From: Desulfobulbus oligotrophicus
GTDB taxonomy: Bacteria > Desulfobacterota > Desulfobulbia > Desulfobulbales > Desulfobulbaceae
Reading direction: 5' to 3'
Assembly (NCBI RefSeq): GCF_016446285.1
Contig: NZ_CP054140.1
Coordinates: 167,501-231,500 of the forward strand
Length of the DNA stretch: 64,000 bases
The position numbers and the translations under genes were made by a program. The notes under the pieces were generated by a model. It was not told the DNA's origin. It searched no databases and saw nothing but the letters and a program-made list of their open reading frames with translations. Shown in pieces: positions 19,510-28,640 of this stretch (position 1 is the first letter of the stretch; every line of letters starts with the position of its first letter).

Positions 19510-19614
19510 ATGCCCCAAAGACCTCGCCCCAGCCAAGATTCAACAGATCCATCGTGCCGTCCGGTAACAACTGCCCGCAGCTCTTGCCATCACATCTTCA
19601 ACCTTTCAGCATAA
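19510..19614 (+). CDS. Possible 34-codon leader ORF upstream of lldP
   Basis: A short frame with ATG preceded by AAGGAG at 7 bp, the strongest ribosome site in this upstream region. It ends 12 bp before the lldP ATG, its stop overlapping the lldP ribosome site (TAAGAGGT). The product (starts MPQRPRPSQD) has no recognised domain or signal peptide. It may couple or attenuate lldP translation; it may also be chance. Confidence 0.35.
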   Translation: MPQRPRPSQDSTDPSCRPVTTARSSCHHIFNLSA

Positions 19615-19626
19615 GAGGTATCCCCA

Positions 19627-21321
19627 ATGTCACTTGCGCTACTTGCCTCCATCGCCCTGCTGCCCATTGCTCTTGCTCTCGTTCTTATGGTCGGATTCCG
19701 CTGGCCGGCCACCCGTGCCATGCCCCTTGCCTGGCTGGTCACCGCCCTGGCCGGTCTGTTTGTCTGGAAAATGCCGCTGAGCTTTGTGCTGGCCTCCACG
19801 CTGAGCGGATTCGGCGGAGCCATCAATGTGCTCATCATCGTTTTTGGAGCCATTCTCATTCTCTACACGCTGCGCGACAGCGGCGGCATGGAGACCATTA
19901 ACCATGGCTTTCACGGCATCAGTCGCGACCGGCGAGTGCAGGTGATCATTATTGCCGCCATCTTCTCCGCCTTTCTCGAGGGTGCCGCTGGTTTCGGTAC
20001 TCCGGCGGCCATTGCCGCACCGCTGCTGCTCAGTCTCGGCTTTCCGGCCCTGGCAGCGGCCATGGTCTGTCTGATCCTCAACTCCTTCCCGGTGACCTTC
20101 GGCGCCGTCGGTACCCCGGTCTGGTTCGGCCTGTCCAACCTCAAACCCCAGGTCGAAGCGGCCATTACCGCCGGTCAGGCCGGTGACATCACCTCGTTCG
20201 CCATGTTTCTCAAGGCGATCGGCCAATGGGCAGCCCTCTTTCATCTGCCCATGGTCTTTATCATGCCACTGTTCGTCAACATGATGCTCACCCGCTTCTT
20301 CGGGAAGAACAAGTCCTGGCTGGAGGGCCTGGGTGCCTGGAAATTTTCCCTCTTTGCCTCCACCTGTTTTGCCGTGCCCTACGTGGCCACAGCCTTCCTC
20401 ATCGGCGAGGAGTTCCCGGCCCTGGTGGGTGGACTGATCGCCACCGGCCTGGTGGTCACCGCTGCCAAGAGAGGATTCCTCCTGCCGGAGAAGGTCTGGG
20501 ATTTCGGCCCGCAGGCCACCTGGGAAAAAGAATGGACCGGTACCATTGCCACCGAAGAAAATAAAGAGTTCAAGGCACACATGAGCCAGTTCCGCGCCTG
20601 GTTACCCTACGTACTCATCGGCGTTATCCTGGTGCTCACCCGGGTCAATTTTCTGCCGCTCAAGGCCTGGCTGAACAGCATCAGCTTTGATGTACACGCC
20701 ATTCTCGGCTACCCGTCGGTCACCTACTCTATCAAACCCCTCTACCTGCCCGGCACCATCCCCTTCATGCTCGTGGCCGTGCTCACCATCTTCCTGCACG
20801 GCATGAACGCGGAAAAGATCAGGGCCACCTGGTCTGACTCGTTCAAGGCCCTGAAAAACCCGACCATTGCCATGTTCTTTGCAGTGGCCATGGTGGAAAT
20901 CTTTAAACAGTCAGCTCAAAATTCCCTGGAGCTGCCATCCATGCCACTGGCCATGGCGCAGGCCGCGGCCGGTATGGCCGGTACCTCCTGGCCGATGTTC
21001 ACCTCCTTTGTCGGTGCCCTCGGAGCCTTCATCACCGGCTCGAACACCGTATCCGACCTGCTGTTCGCCGAGTTCCAGTACGCCACCGCAACCCAGCTGG
21101 CAATCTCCAAGCAGATCATCGTCAGCCTCCAGGCTGTGGGCGGTGCCATGGGCAATATGGTGTGTATCCACAACATCGTCGCCGCCTCAGCGACTGTCGG
21201 GCTTGTCGGCCAGGAAGGGCTCCTCATCCGTCGAAACTCGGTACCGATGCTGCTTTATGGTCTGATCGTCGGTACTCTCGGCCTTGTTTTCTGCTACATC
21301 ATGTTTCCGGGTACCTATTAA
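19627..21321 (+). CDS. lldP: L-lactate permease
   Basis: 564 residues, about 12-14 transmembrane helices, of the LctP/LldP lactate:H+ symporter family. Typical segments are ADEGAAGFGTPAAIAAP-like (EGAAGFGTPAAIAAP near 118-132), NSFPVTFGAVGTPVWFG and, near the C terminus, GALGAFITGSNTVSDLLF and GAMGNMVCIHNIVAA. It imports lactate for the lut and glcD oxidation systems on either side. AGAGG precedes the ATG. A strong terminator follows. Confidence 0.95.
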   Translation: MSLALLASIALLPIALALVLMVGFRWPATRAMPLAWLVTALAGLFVWKMPLSFVLASTLSGFGGAINVLIIVFGAILILYTLRDSGGMETINHGFHGISRDRRVQVIIIAAIFSAFLEGAAGFGTPAAIAAPLLLSLGFPALAAAMVCLILNSFPVTFGAVGTPVWFGLSNLKPQVEAAITAGQAGDITSFAMFLKAIGQWAALFHLPMVFIMPLFVNMMLTRFFGKNKSWLEGLGAWKFSLFASTCFAVPYVATAFLIGEEFPALVGGLIATGLVVTAAKRGFLLPEKVWDFGPQATWEKEWTGTIATEENKEFKAHMSQFRAWLPYVLIGVILVLTRVNFLPLKAWLNSISFDVHAILGYPSVTYSIKPLYLPGTIPFMLVAVLTIFLHGMNAEKIRATWSDSFKALKNPTIAMFFAVAMVEIFKQSAQNSLELPSMPLAMAQAAAGMAGTSWPMFTSFVGALGAFITGSNTVSDLLFAEFQYATATQLAISKQIIVSLQAVGGAMGNMVCIHNIVAASATVGLVGQEGLLIRRNSVPMLLYGLIVGTLGLVFCYIMFPGTY

Positions 21322-21356
21322 CCCGCAAACAGGAAAACAGCGTACAGGCATGTCAG

Positions 21357-21406
21357 CACCGATCCCGGCAACTGTTCCGCTTGCCGGGATCGGTGACTGT
21401 CTTTTT
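21357..21406 (+). terminator. Intrinsic terminator after lldP
   Basis: Perfect 15-bp stem (CACCGATCCCGGCAA with its complement), 9-nt loop, then a T-run at 21402-21406. It insulates lldP from the regulator gene. Confidence 0.92.
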
Positions 21407-21520
21407 ATCTCTCCCCGCCCGCACCAACGGCGGGGCATCTCTTTTTATACGTTGCAATTCCAAATGTATTCAGGTAGATATCAAGTTGATAATCGATCTA
21501 TTTCTTCATCCTATCCGCCC

Positions 21521-22240
21521 ATGAAATTTAAACCGATCAAAGCCAAGAAGATCTCCAATCTGATCGCCGACCAGATCCGTGGCGCCATCCTTGCCGGTGA
21601 CTTTGCCCCGGGTGACAAGCTGCCGCCGGAACGGGAACTGGCGCAGATGTTTGGTGTCTCCCGTCCCTCGGTACGTGAAGCCCTCAACCTGCTCGCCTCC
21701 ATCGGCCTGGTTATGTCGTACCAGGGAGGCGGCACAGTGGTACAGTCACTGGTCGATACCGCCAGTGAGACGCCTCTTGGTGAGTTGATCAGTCAGCAGC
21801 AGGAACGTGTTCTGGAAGTGATTGAAGTGCGCAAAGGCATGGAATCCTGGACTGCCTTCTACGCCGCACAACGGGCGCTGCCTGAAGACCTGCGTCGTAT
21901 GGATGAGATCATCGCTGCGATGCGTAAAAACACTGAAGCCTCCGTACCGTCCGAAGACCTGGATGCCAACCTGCATCTCGTCATTGCGAGAGCCACCCAC
22001 AACATCGTCTGGCTGCACCTGATGCAGAGCCTGTTCGATGCCATGAAAGAGTTTCAGCGCAGCGTCTGGCGAGCCGTCTATCTGACCCGTGAAGATTTTG
22101 ATCTGCTGCTCAATCATCATATTGATATAGTGGAGGCTATCCGTCGCCGTGACCCGGAGTCAGCCCGGGCAATAATGATGCAGCACCTTGACTTTGCCGA
22201 ACGCCGCAGCGTTGCCTACGTAGCCCGCACCTCCAACTGA
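21521..22240 (+). CDS. GntR/FadR-subfamily transcriptional regulator, probable lactate regulon repressor
   Basis: 239 residues. N-terminal winged helix (ISNLIADQIRGAILAGDF, then PPERELAQMFGVSRPSVREAL at about 38-58) and C-terminal FCD ligand domain with metal-binding His residues (DANLHLVIARATHN, NHHIDIVEAI, MMQHL). PdhR and LldR belong here. It sits between the permease and the glcD operon, and an LldR/PdhR-like operator occurs at three nearby promoters; by inference it controls lactate uptake and oxidation with lactate or pyruvate as ligand. The ATG at 21521 starts the DNA-binding domain; upstream in-frame codons overlap the lldP end. Confidence 0.85.
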   Translation: MKFKPIKAKKISNLIADQIRGAILAGDFAPGDKLPPERELAQMFGVSRPSVREALNLLASIGLVMSYQGGGTVVQSLVDTASETPLGELISQQQERVLEVIEVRKGMESWTAFYAAQRALPEDLRRMDEIIAAMRKNTEASVPSEDLDANLHLVIARATHNIVWLHLMQSLFDAMKEFQRSVWRAVYLTREDFDLLLNHHIDIVEAIRRRDPESARAIMMQHLDFAERRSVAYVARTSN

Positions 22241-22345
22241 TTCACGGGCCCGGGAAGGCCACAACCTTCCGCTCCCCCCACCCCCCTTACAACCACTGCC
22301 GGCCCTGTCGCGCCGGTGCACCAGTCGATCCGGTATATTTTTTAT

Positions 22346-22381
22346 TTGACAGATACCGTGACAAACATTAATTGGTAAGAC
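22346..22381 (+). promoter_or_regulatory. Promoter-operator of glcD operon
   Basis: TTGACA, 17 bp, TAATTG, with AATTGGTAAGAC at 22370-22381 over the -10 region. Box positions and the operator half site match the lldP promoter; the right half site is weaker (ACAAG instead of ACCAA). Confidence 0.65.
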
Positions 22382-22459
22382 AAGTAACCAGAAAGAATGC
22401 CCCTTCCAGAGGCCTGCCCTAGCACCGACCCTTTCGGTACCCGAAGCAAAGGAGACTGT

Positions 22460-23854
22460 ATGCTTGACAAGGAAATCATGGAAAAACTCGCAGCACTGGT
22501 CGGCCAGGATAATATACTGACCGGCAAAATGGACAGGTTGACTTACAGCTATGACGCCACCGCTGACCTGCCACGGCAGATGCCGGACGTGGTCGTGCTG
22601 CCCACCGACAGTAACATGGTGCAGGCCATCGTCCGCTTTGCCCGCAAACATCGTATCCCCATCTACCCGCGCGGGGCCGGTACCAACCTGAGCGGCGGCA
22701 CGGTACCGATCAAACAGGGGATCGTCCTCTCTTTTCAGAAGATGAACAGGATCCTTGATGTCGATCCGGCCAACCTCACCGCCGTGGTCCAGCCTGGGGT
22801 GGTCATCGGTGCCCTCAACGCGGCCGTGGCTCCACACGGTCTGATCTATCCGCCTGACCCCGGCACTGTGGCCACTGCCACCATGGGCGGTTCAGCAGCG
22901 GAGAACTCGGGCGGCCTGCGCGGTCTCAAATACGGTGTTACCAAGAACTACATCATGGGCATGGAAGTGGTGCTGGCCAACGGTGACAAGGTCCGCTTCG
23001 GCGGCAAGACGGTGAAAAATGTCACGGCCTACGACTTCGCCACCCTGTTCATCGGCTCTGAAGGAACGCTTGGCATCATCACCGAACTGACTGCCAAACT
23101 CATCCCTGCCCCGAGATTCCGCCGCACCATGACCGGGGCCTTCTCCACCCTGGCCGATGCAGGCAACGCTGTGGCCGGCATCATTGCCGCCCAGGTCATC
23201 CCCGCCACCCTGGAGATCATGGACAGGATGACCATCCAGACCGTGGAGAACTTCGCTCACATCGGCCTGCCCACCGAGGCCGAGGCCCTCCTGCTGATCG
23301 AGGTGGACGGCATGTCCGCAGACCTGGTCCAGGCCGAAACTGAGGCCGTGATCCAGGTGGTCCGGGACAACCACGGCGACCTGTGCACCGCGGAAACCGA
23401 CCAGGAGCGAGACCAGCTGTGGACCGCGCGGCGCAACGCCCTGCCCGCCCTGGCCTCGCTGAACAACACGGTCATCCTTGAAGATGCCACTGTGCCCCGC
23501 TCGCGCATCACCGACATGCTCGTTGCCTGCGAACAGATCGGCAAAAAGTACAATCTGGCGCTCGGCACCTTCGGCCACGCCGGTGACGGCAACCTGCACC
23601 CAACCATCCTCTGCGACAAGCACAACAAAGATGAGATGGCACGGATGCACCAGGCGGTGGACGAGATCTTCCAGGTCGCACTTGAGTTCGGCGGCACGCT
23701 CTCCGGCGAACACGGCATCGGCATGGCCAAGATGCGCTATCTCGGCAACGAACTGGGTGAAAGCGGCCTCAACCTGATACGTACCATCAAAGAATCGCTC
23801 GACCCCGATTACCTGCTTAACCCGGGCAAGATGGTGCCCGCGCACGAGGTGTAA
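22460..23854 (+). CDS. glcD: FAD-linked (D-)lactate/glycolate oxidase subunit
   Basis: 464 residues from the ATG at 22460 (AAGGAG at 6 bp); an ATG at 22397 has no ribosome site. VAO-family FAD-binding domain with PRGAGTNLSGGTVP and GSEGTLGIITELT, then the FAD-oxidase C-terminal domain with GTFGHAGDGNLHPT and GEHGIGMAKMRYL. The family oxidises D-lactate or glycolate. The adjacent Fe-S gene starts 2 bp after its stop, and the lactate permease and operator support D-lactate as substrate. Confidence 0.9.
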   Translation: MLDKEIMEKLAALVGQDNILTGKMDRLTYSYDATADLPRQMPDVVVLPTDSNMVQAIVRFARKHRIPIYPRGAGTNLSGGTVPIKQGIVLSFQKMNRILDVDPANLTAVVQPGVVIGALNAAVAPHGLIYPPDPGTVATATMGGSAAENSGGLRGLKYGVTKNYIMGMEVVLANGDKVRFGGKTVKNVTAYDFATLFIGSEGTLGIITELTAKLIPAPRFRRTMTGAFSTLADAGNAVAGIIAAQVIPATLEIMDRMTIQTVENFAHIGLPTEAEALLLIEVDGMSADLVQAETEAVIQVVRDNHGDLCTAETDQERDQLWTARRNALPALASLNNTVILEDATVPRSRITDMLVACEQIGKKYNLALGTFGHAGDGNLHPTILCDKHNKDEMARMHQAVDEIFQVALEFGGTLSGEHGIGMAKMRYLGNELGESGLNLIRTIKESLDPDYLLNPGKMVPAHEV

Positions 23855-23856
23855 CC

Positions 23857-25191
23857 ATGACCGAGACCACAACCGCCACCCGGCCGAACAAGACCTACCA
23901 TGATGAACTCGCGATCATCCGCGCAGAACTCGACAAGTGCATGAAATGCGGTAACTGCATGGCTGTCTGCCCGGTGTACGGGGTGGAACGGAAGGAGGCC
24001 GCGGTCACACGGTCCAAGGTCGCTGTGGCACAGGCCGTGCTCGACGGTGACCTCGAACTGGACGACCCGGAAGTTTACGAGATGGCGTTCAACTGCCTGG
24101 TGTGCAAGTCCTGCATGATCAACTGTCCGACCAAGGTCAATTTCGACCGTATCATGCTCGCTCTGCGTGCCGCCCTGGTGCGCAAGAACGGTCTGCCCTG
24201 GCTGAAGAAGATGATCTTCTCCACCCTCAGGCATCCGAAGCTGTTTGATGCCGGTATGCGCCTTGGTGCGACCATGCAGTCCCTCGTATTCCGCAGCGAA
24301 AAGGAGAGTCGGGCAATCTCACCGCGTTCGCCCTTTGCCCTGGCCGGCGGCGCCATTGGTTTCGATGCCGAGCGCAAGCTGCCCGGCCTGAACAGTACGC
24401 CGCTGCGCGAACAGGTGCCCGAGGTGGTGCGGGTGACCAATCCGGTCGCCAGCGTGGCGTTTTTCACCGGCGACTCACTGAATTACTTCTATCCTGAGGC
24501 CGGCCGGGACCTGATTGAGGTGCTCACCGCCAACAACATCGAGGTCCATATCCCTAAGGGGCAGAACTGCTGCGGTGTTCCTGTGCTGGTACACGGCGAT
24601 ATTGATACCGTCCGCACTCTGGCCAGAAACAACATCGATATCTTCGAGGCCACCGGCTGCGACTACCTGATCACCGGCTGCGGTTCCTGCGGCGGTGCCT
24701 GGCAGCACGACTACAGCGAACTGCTGGCAAACGACCCGGTCTACGGACCCAAGGCCGAAAAGTGGGCCAAACAGACCTATGACATCTCGACCTTCCTCAC
24801 CCGCATCATCCGGCTGCGTGCACCACAGGGCCGGATCGACAAGGTGGTGACCTACCACGATTCCTGTCACCTGAAAAAATCCATGGGAGTGGCGGTGGAA
24901 CCGCGCGAGATCCTGCGCCTGATCCCGGGCGTCACGTTCAGGGAGATGAGTGCTCCGGACACCTGTTGCGGCAGCGGCGGCTCATACGTGCTCACCCACT
25001 TTCAGACCGCTTCGACAATCGGCCGGAAAAAAGCCGAGGACATCGACCGGACCGGTGCGGAGACCGTATCCGTGGGCTGCCCTGCCTGCATGATGCAGCT
25101 GCTCGACAATGTCCATCGTTTTGGCGCCTACCAGGAGGTGACACACTTTATCAGCCTGCTGGCTGAGTCCTATCGGCGGGAAAAAAACTGA
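23857..25191 (+). CDS. Fe-S oxidoreductase partner of GlcD (GlcF/HdrD-like)
   Basis: 444 residues. Two ferredoxin-type motifs at the N terminus (CMKCGNCMAVCPVYG and CLVCKSCMINCPTK), then two CCG-type cysteine-rich domains (NCCGVP...GCGSCGG; TCCGSGGS...GCPACMMQ). This is the electron-transfer subunit that takes electrons from the flavin subunit GlcD and reduces a membrane acceptor, likely menaquinone or an HdrD-like partner. The ATG directly follows the glcD stop. Confidence 0.9.
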   Translation: MTETTTATRPNKTYHDELAIIRAELDKCMKCGNCMAVCPVYGVERKEAAVTRSKVAVAQAVLDGDLELDDPEVYEMAFNCLVCKSCMINCPTKVNFDRIMLALRAALVRKNGLPWLKKMIFSTLRHPKLFDAGMRLGATMQSLVFRSEKESRAISPRSPFALAGGAIGFDAERKLPGLNSTPLREQVPEVVRVTNPVASVAFFTGDSLNYFYPEAGRDLIEVLTANNIEVHIPKGQNCCGVPVLVHGDIDTVRTLARNNIDIFEATGCDYLITGCGSCGGAWQHDYSELLANDPVYGPKAEKWAKQTYDISTFLTRIIRLRAPQGRIDKVVTYHDSCHLKKSMGVAVEPREILRLIPGVTFREMSAPDTCCGSGGSYVLTHFQTASTIGRKKAEDIDRTGAETVSVGCPACMMQLLDNVHRFGAYQEVTHFISLLAESYRREKN

Positions 25192-25246
25192 TTCAGCAAG
25201 GTGATGCCGGGCCGCGGTCGTGATCTGTGCCGCCCGGCAATCCGGG

Positions 25247-25996
25247 TTATTCTTCCTGTAACGTGAACTTCCAGGCACAAAACCACTCTGCCGGGTGAGG
25301 GTCCGGCGGGCAGCCGACACATTCCGTCACAAAACGGCTGTCAATGGTCCGGGCAAAGGTAGGGTACTCCACCATACCGGCGGATTTACATGGATAGTCG
25401 GCAAGCCCCTTGCGTTTTCTGGCAGCCTGTACCCGACAGTTGTTCATATAAAAAATCAGACAGGTGTCACTCACCTCTTCAATGGACTGTTCGTTGATAA
25501 AGGCATACATGCGAAAGGCAAGGGCCTTTTTCAAGGCGGCCACACCTCCGTTGTCGGGCAGACCGAGCAGGTTCTTGATCCGGGCGGCCTCAAAGGGAGA
25601 AAACCGGGTCCAGCAGGTGTCGTTGCACCGCTTGGCATCACCCATGCCGAATCGCTGTTCCACCGCCTGAAACCAGATACCGTCGTTGGCCAACCAGTTG
25701 ATGCTTATTTTTTCGATCAGATCGAGCAGAGCCTCCTGAGACATGGTCTGTAAAAATGCTGGCGTACCGTTTTCAGTGGAGAACCCCAGAGTCTTGCCGA
25801 GGCGGTCGAGCTGGTTGCCTAACGTTGCCTGCCACACCTCTTCCTCAACTTTAAGAGCCTTTTCCAGACCGATCTGATGCTGCACTTCGGCAAACCAGAC
25901 ACCGTAATGGACGATTATCCGATGAAAACCGTCCATCACCATTTTAACCAGCATGCCCTGATCGATCTGTCTGTCCAACCCGGTTGTCTTGCTCAT
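25247..25996 (-). CDS. DUF6125-like cytosolic protein
   Basis: 249 residues from the ATG at 25996 (GGAGG at 7 bp). Resembles a family common in Desulfobacterota, annotated as DUF6125, with an N-terminal helical segment (GVWFAEVQHQIGLEKAL), a repeated form of it (GIWFQAVEQRFGM) and conserved cysteines ending in CVGCPPDPHPAEWFCAW. The Cys pattern suggests metal or cofactor binding, but no activity can be named. No signal peptide. It converges on the glcD operon. Confidence 0.6.
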   Translation of the reverse strand: MSKTTGLDRQIDQGMLVKMVMDGFHRIIVHYGVWFAEVQHQIGLEKALKVEEEVWQATLGNQLDRLGKTLGFSTENGTPAFLQTMSQEALLDLIEKISINWLANDGIWFQAVEQRFGMGDAKRCNDTCWTRFSPFEAARIKNLLGLPDNGGVAALKKALAFRMYAFINEQSIEEVSDTCLIFYMNNCRVQAARKRKGLADYPCKSAGMVEYPTFARTIDSRFVTECVGCPPDPHPAEWFCAWKFTLQEE

Positions 25997-26300
25997 CCGC
26001 TGTCCTCCGTGTTTGCTGTTCATGGTCCACCCGGTCTCACTAACCGATATCTGTTTTTTTGTGCAACGGTTTCCAGACGCTCTTCACCATACCGATCGTC
26101 AGCTCTGTTGTTCGAAGCGCACCGGAGCTTCTCCTGTTATTGCAGAATATCCTTTACCTCCCGGGGTATTTAGTGTCTTGTGAAAAAAAAGGCAGGCTGA
26201 CAAACAGGCCATCGATCCAGTCAGGCAGAAAGGCGGAAGAAGAGAGATCGACGGCATCGACAGCATGCACCGGCATCCGGCAGACAAGGAGGCATACATC
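25997..26300. other. Divergent intergenic region, nothing recognised
   Basis: 304 bp between two divergent genes. It must hold both promoters, but no convincing boxes, hairpins or small genes were seen. Confidence 0.5.
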
Positions 26301-26813
26301 ATGATCGTTGATCCCACCACCTTACGACCAATTGTCAATGTTGACGGACAGACCTGTTTCGGCTGCGGCGTGCACAACCCCGTCGGCCTACACATGGAAT
26401 TCTACACCGATGACCGGCAGGTCTATTCGTTCCTCTCTATCCCTGCTGCCATGGCAGGGTGGGATCAGACCGCTCACGGAGGTATCGTCTCAACCATTCT
26501 CGACGAGATCATGGGGTGGTCGGTTATTTATTTACTCAGAAAAATCGGGGTGACCAAAACCATGACCGTCACCTTTCTCAAACCGGTACAGGTGGAACAG
26601 CCGCTCACCGTGATCGGTAGCATCGAGGAGATAGTATCGGAACGGGAAGTGCTGGTAAACGGTGTGCTCCACGGTGAAGACGGTGCTGTTTATGCCACCT
26701 CCCGGGCAACGTTTGTCCCCATGAGCGCCAAAACGGCTGTACGGTTGAAGGTGATGAGTTCGCCCTACCTGGAGCGGTTTCTGCCGGTTCTGGAACAGGA
26801 CTGGGCTACTTAA
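26301..26813 (+). CDS. PaaI-type hotdog-fold thioesterase
   Basis: 170 residues from the ATG at 26301 (AAGGAGG at 8 bp). A CFGCGxxNPxGLH N-terminal motif (CFGCGVHNPVGLHMEF) is followed by a single hotdog domain with the active-site-like AHGGIVSTILDEIMGWS, as in PaaI/YbgC acyl-CoA thioesterases. The substrate is unknown. Its stop overlaps the convergent HMG-CoA-lyase-like gene by 4 bp. Confidence 0.8.
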   Translation: MIVDPTTLRPIVNVDGQTCFGCGVHNPVGLHMEFYTDDRQVYSFLSIPAAMAGWDQTAHGGIVSTILDEIMGWSVIYLLRKIGVTKTMTVTFLKPVQVEQPLTVIGSIEEIVSEREVLVNGVLHGEDGAVYATSRATFVPMSAKTAVRLKVMSSPYLERFLPVLEQDWAT

Positions 26814-27739
26814 GCAGACAGCTGATCCGGAGTTTCCGTCCTGATACCGGGAGAGGCTGCCAGTGAACGGCAGATCCGGCCGGGCAACTGCCGCTCAAGC
26901 AGTGTTTCTAAAGTGGTGACCGCCCGGCAAAAGGCGCTTAAATCAATACCAGTGTCAACGCCCATCCCCTCAAAGAGGTGCACCGCGTCTTCAGTGGCCA
27001 CATTGCCAGGTGCTCCCTGCACAAAAATACAACTTCCCAGACCACCGGCGGCCACATCAAACACCCGGACTCCGGCCTCGTAGCCGGCATAGATGTTCAC
27101 CAGTCCCAGGCCACGGGTATCATGCAGATGCAGAACCAGTTCCCGGTCAGGAAAAGCGGCCCGGAACGCACCTGCCAAATGCCGTACCTGGTGCGGATGA
27201 GCCAATCCGGCGGTATCAGCCAGATGAAGACTGGTTGCACCGGCGGCCACCAGGCGATCGACTGTCTCTAAAATGACTGTCGTCGAAATCCCGCCTTCGT
27301 AAACACAGCCAAAAGCACTGCGTATCCCGGCCTGCACGACAAAACCAGCCTCTACGGCAGATCGTATCAGACGGACAGCTGCCTTCAGGTACTGGTCCAT
27401 CGGCCGACCGCCATGCCGCCGGCTGTCGGTATCCGAAACCGGCACAAAGGTGCTGACCCGTTGCAGACCGCAGAGATGTGCCCGCTCCAGCCCCTTTTCA
27501 TTGTACACAAAGGCACTGCAGAGCAGCTCCGGGTACTCCTGGCGGACCAGCGAGGCCAGGGCATCCGTATTCGCCGCCTGGGGAACGGAACGGGGATTGG
27601 CAAAACCGCCCAGCTGCAATCGGCGCACACCGGCACCCACCAATAACCTGACGATTTCGAGTTTCTCCGCCAGGCTCAGTAACCGGCCTTCGGTCTGCAG
27701 CCCTTCCCATAGTGATTCTTCTTGCAAGACAACTTTCAT
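26810..27739 (-). CDS. HMG-CoA lyase-like TIM-barrel protein with altered catalytic motif
   Basis: 309 residues of the HMGL/DRE-TIM family. Most lyase landmarks are present: metal ligands in HLHDTRG, the flexible loop GGLGSCIFVQGAPGN with its catalytic Cys and metal-binding Asn, and TEDAVHLFEGMG. The N-terminal GPRDGLQ of true HMG-CoA lyase reads SLWEGLQ: the catalytic Arg is Trp and the metal-binding Asp is Glu. By inference it is not a standard HMG-CoA lyase and may cleave a different acyl-CoA or have lost activity. No partner acyl-CoA genes lie next to it except a convergent thioesterase. Confidence 0.75.
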   Translation of the reverse strand: MKVVLQEESLWEGLQTEGRLLSLAEKLEIVRLLVGAGVRRLQLGGFANPRSVPQAANTDALASLVRQEYPELLCSAFVYNEKGLERAHLCGLQRVSTFVPVSDTDSRRHGGRPMDQYLKAAVRLIRSAVEAGFVVQAGIRSAFGCVYEGGISTTVILETVDRLVAAGATSLHLADTAGLAHPHQVRHLAGAFRAAFPDRELVLHLHDTRGLGLVNIYAGYEAGVRVFDVAAGGLGSCIFVQGAPGNVATEDAVHLFEGMGVDTGIDLSAFCRAVTTLETLLERQLPGRICRSLAASPGIRTETPDQLSA

Positions 27740-28067
27740 GATCCTGTATCAATACAAGTCATTGCACCCAATAGCAATGATTTCCTCTTACGGAAAGAAA
27801 CCATCCAACAGGATGCAGGATTATCGGGTATGGCTGGAGTACAGCCTCTCACGTCTGCGTCAAGAGCGGTCTTCATCCTGTTGAGATGACAAAAAACAGA
27901 CGCCTGTTCCACACGCATTTTTACAATCAGGGTACCTGCAACCACCTGCGAACAGTAGCCGACAAATCCCTGGAAAAATCATCTGATTCACCGTACAATA
28001 AAAATCCGACACCTTCTCATTCATCACAACGGATGCCACTCTCCAACCCAGCCCATGGAGGCAACTT
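27740..28067. other. Divergent intergenic region, nothing recognised
   Basis: 328 bp between divergent genes; AT-richer than its neighbours, as expected for promoters. No specific motif or RNA was recognised. Confidence 0.5.
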
Positions 28068-28637
28068 TTGAACATCGTCTCTCTCCTGGGCAGCGCCCGG
28101 AAAAACGGCACCAGCGCACGTATCGCCCGGGCCTTTACCGACACTGCCGTCGCCTACGGTGCCACAGTCACCGAATATCCCCTCAACACCATGCAGTACC
28201 GCGGCTGTCAGGGATGCGAAGGCTGCCATACCCGCTCCGATCGCTGCGTACTCCGTGACGATGCCACTCCTGCACTTGATCAGCTCTACCACGCTGATAT
28301 CGTTCTTTTTGCCGCACCTGTCTACTTCGGGGACACCTGTGGTCAGTTCAAATCGTTTTATGACCGCATGTGGTCACTCCTTCGCACAGACACCGACGAC
28401 GATGAAGCGTACAGCCGACTGCCGCCGGGCAAGACAGCAATACTGCTGCTGACCCATGTGGACAGGGCCGCCGCCCACGATGATGTTGTGGAACGTTATA
28501 CGCGTACCCTGGAACTGTACGGCTTTACAGTTCGCACGCTGACCGCTGCCGGTCTCCTCCTGCAGCCGAACACAGACGTTGATTCGTACCTGCAGGCGGC
28601 AACCGTCCTTGCCCGGGAGCTGATGCGGGCGGAGTAA
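28068..28637 (+). CDS. NADPH-dependent FMN reductase / iron-sulfur flavoprotein-like
   Basis: 189 residues with a TTG start, supported by GGAGG at 6 bp and by the family N terminus (NIVSLLGSARKNGTSARIA, the FMN phosphate loop). A compact Cys motif CQGCEGCHTRSDRC (C-x2-C-x2-C-x6-C) fits the CX2CX2CX4-7C pattern of iron-sulfur flavoproteins such as Isf, so a [4Fe-4S] cluster next to FMN is possible. AAPVYFGDTCGQFKSFYDR is the second flavin loop. It likely serves redox shuttling or oxidative-stress defence; the partner is unknown. Confidence 0.8.
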   Translation: MNIVSLLGSARKNGTSARIARAFTDTAVAYGATVTEYPLNTMQYRGCQGCEGCHTRSDRCVLRDDATPALDQLYHADIVLFAAPVYFGDTCGQFKSFYDRMWSLLRTDTDDDEAYSRLPPGKTAILLLTHVDRAAAHDDVVERYTRTLELYGFTVRTLTAAGLLLQPNTDVDSYLQAATVLARELMRAE

Positions 28638-28640
28638 CGG

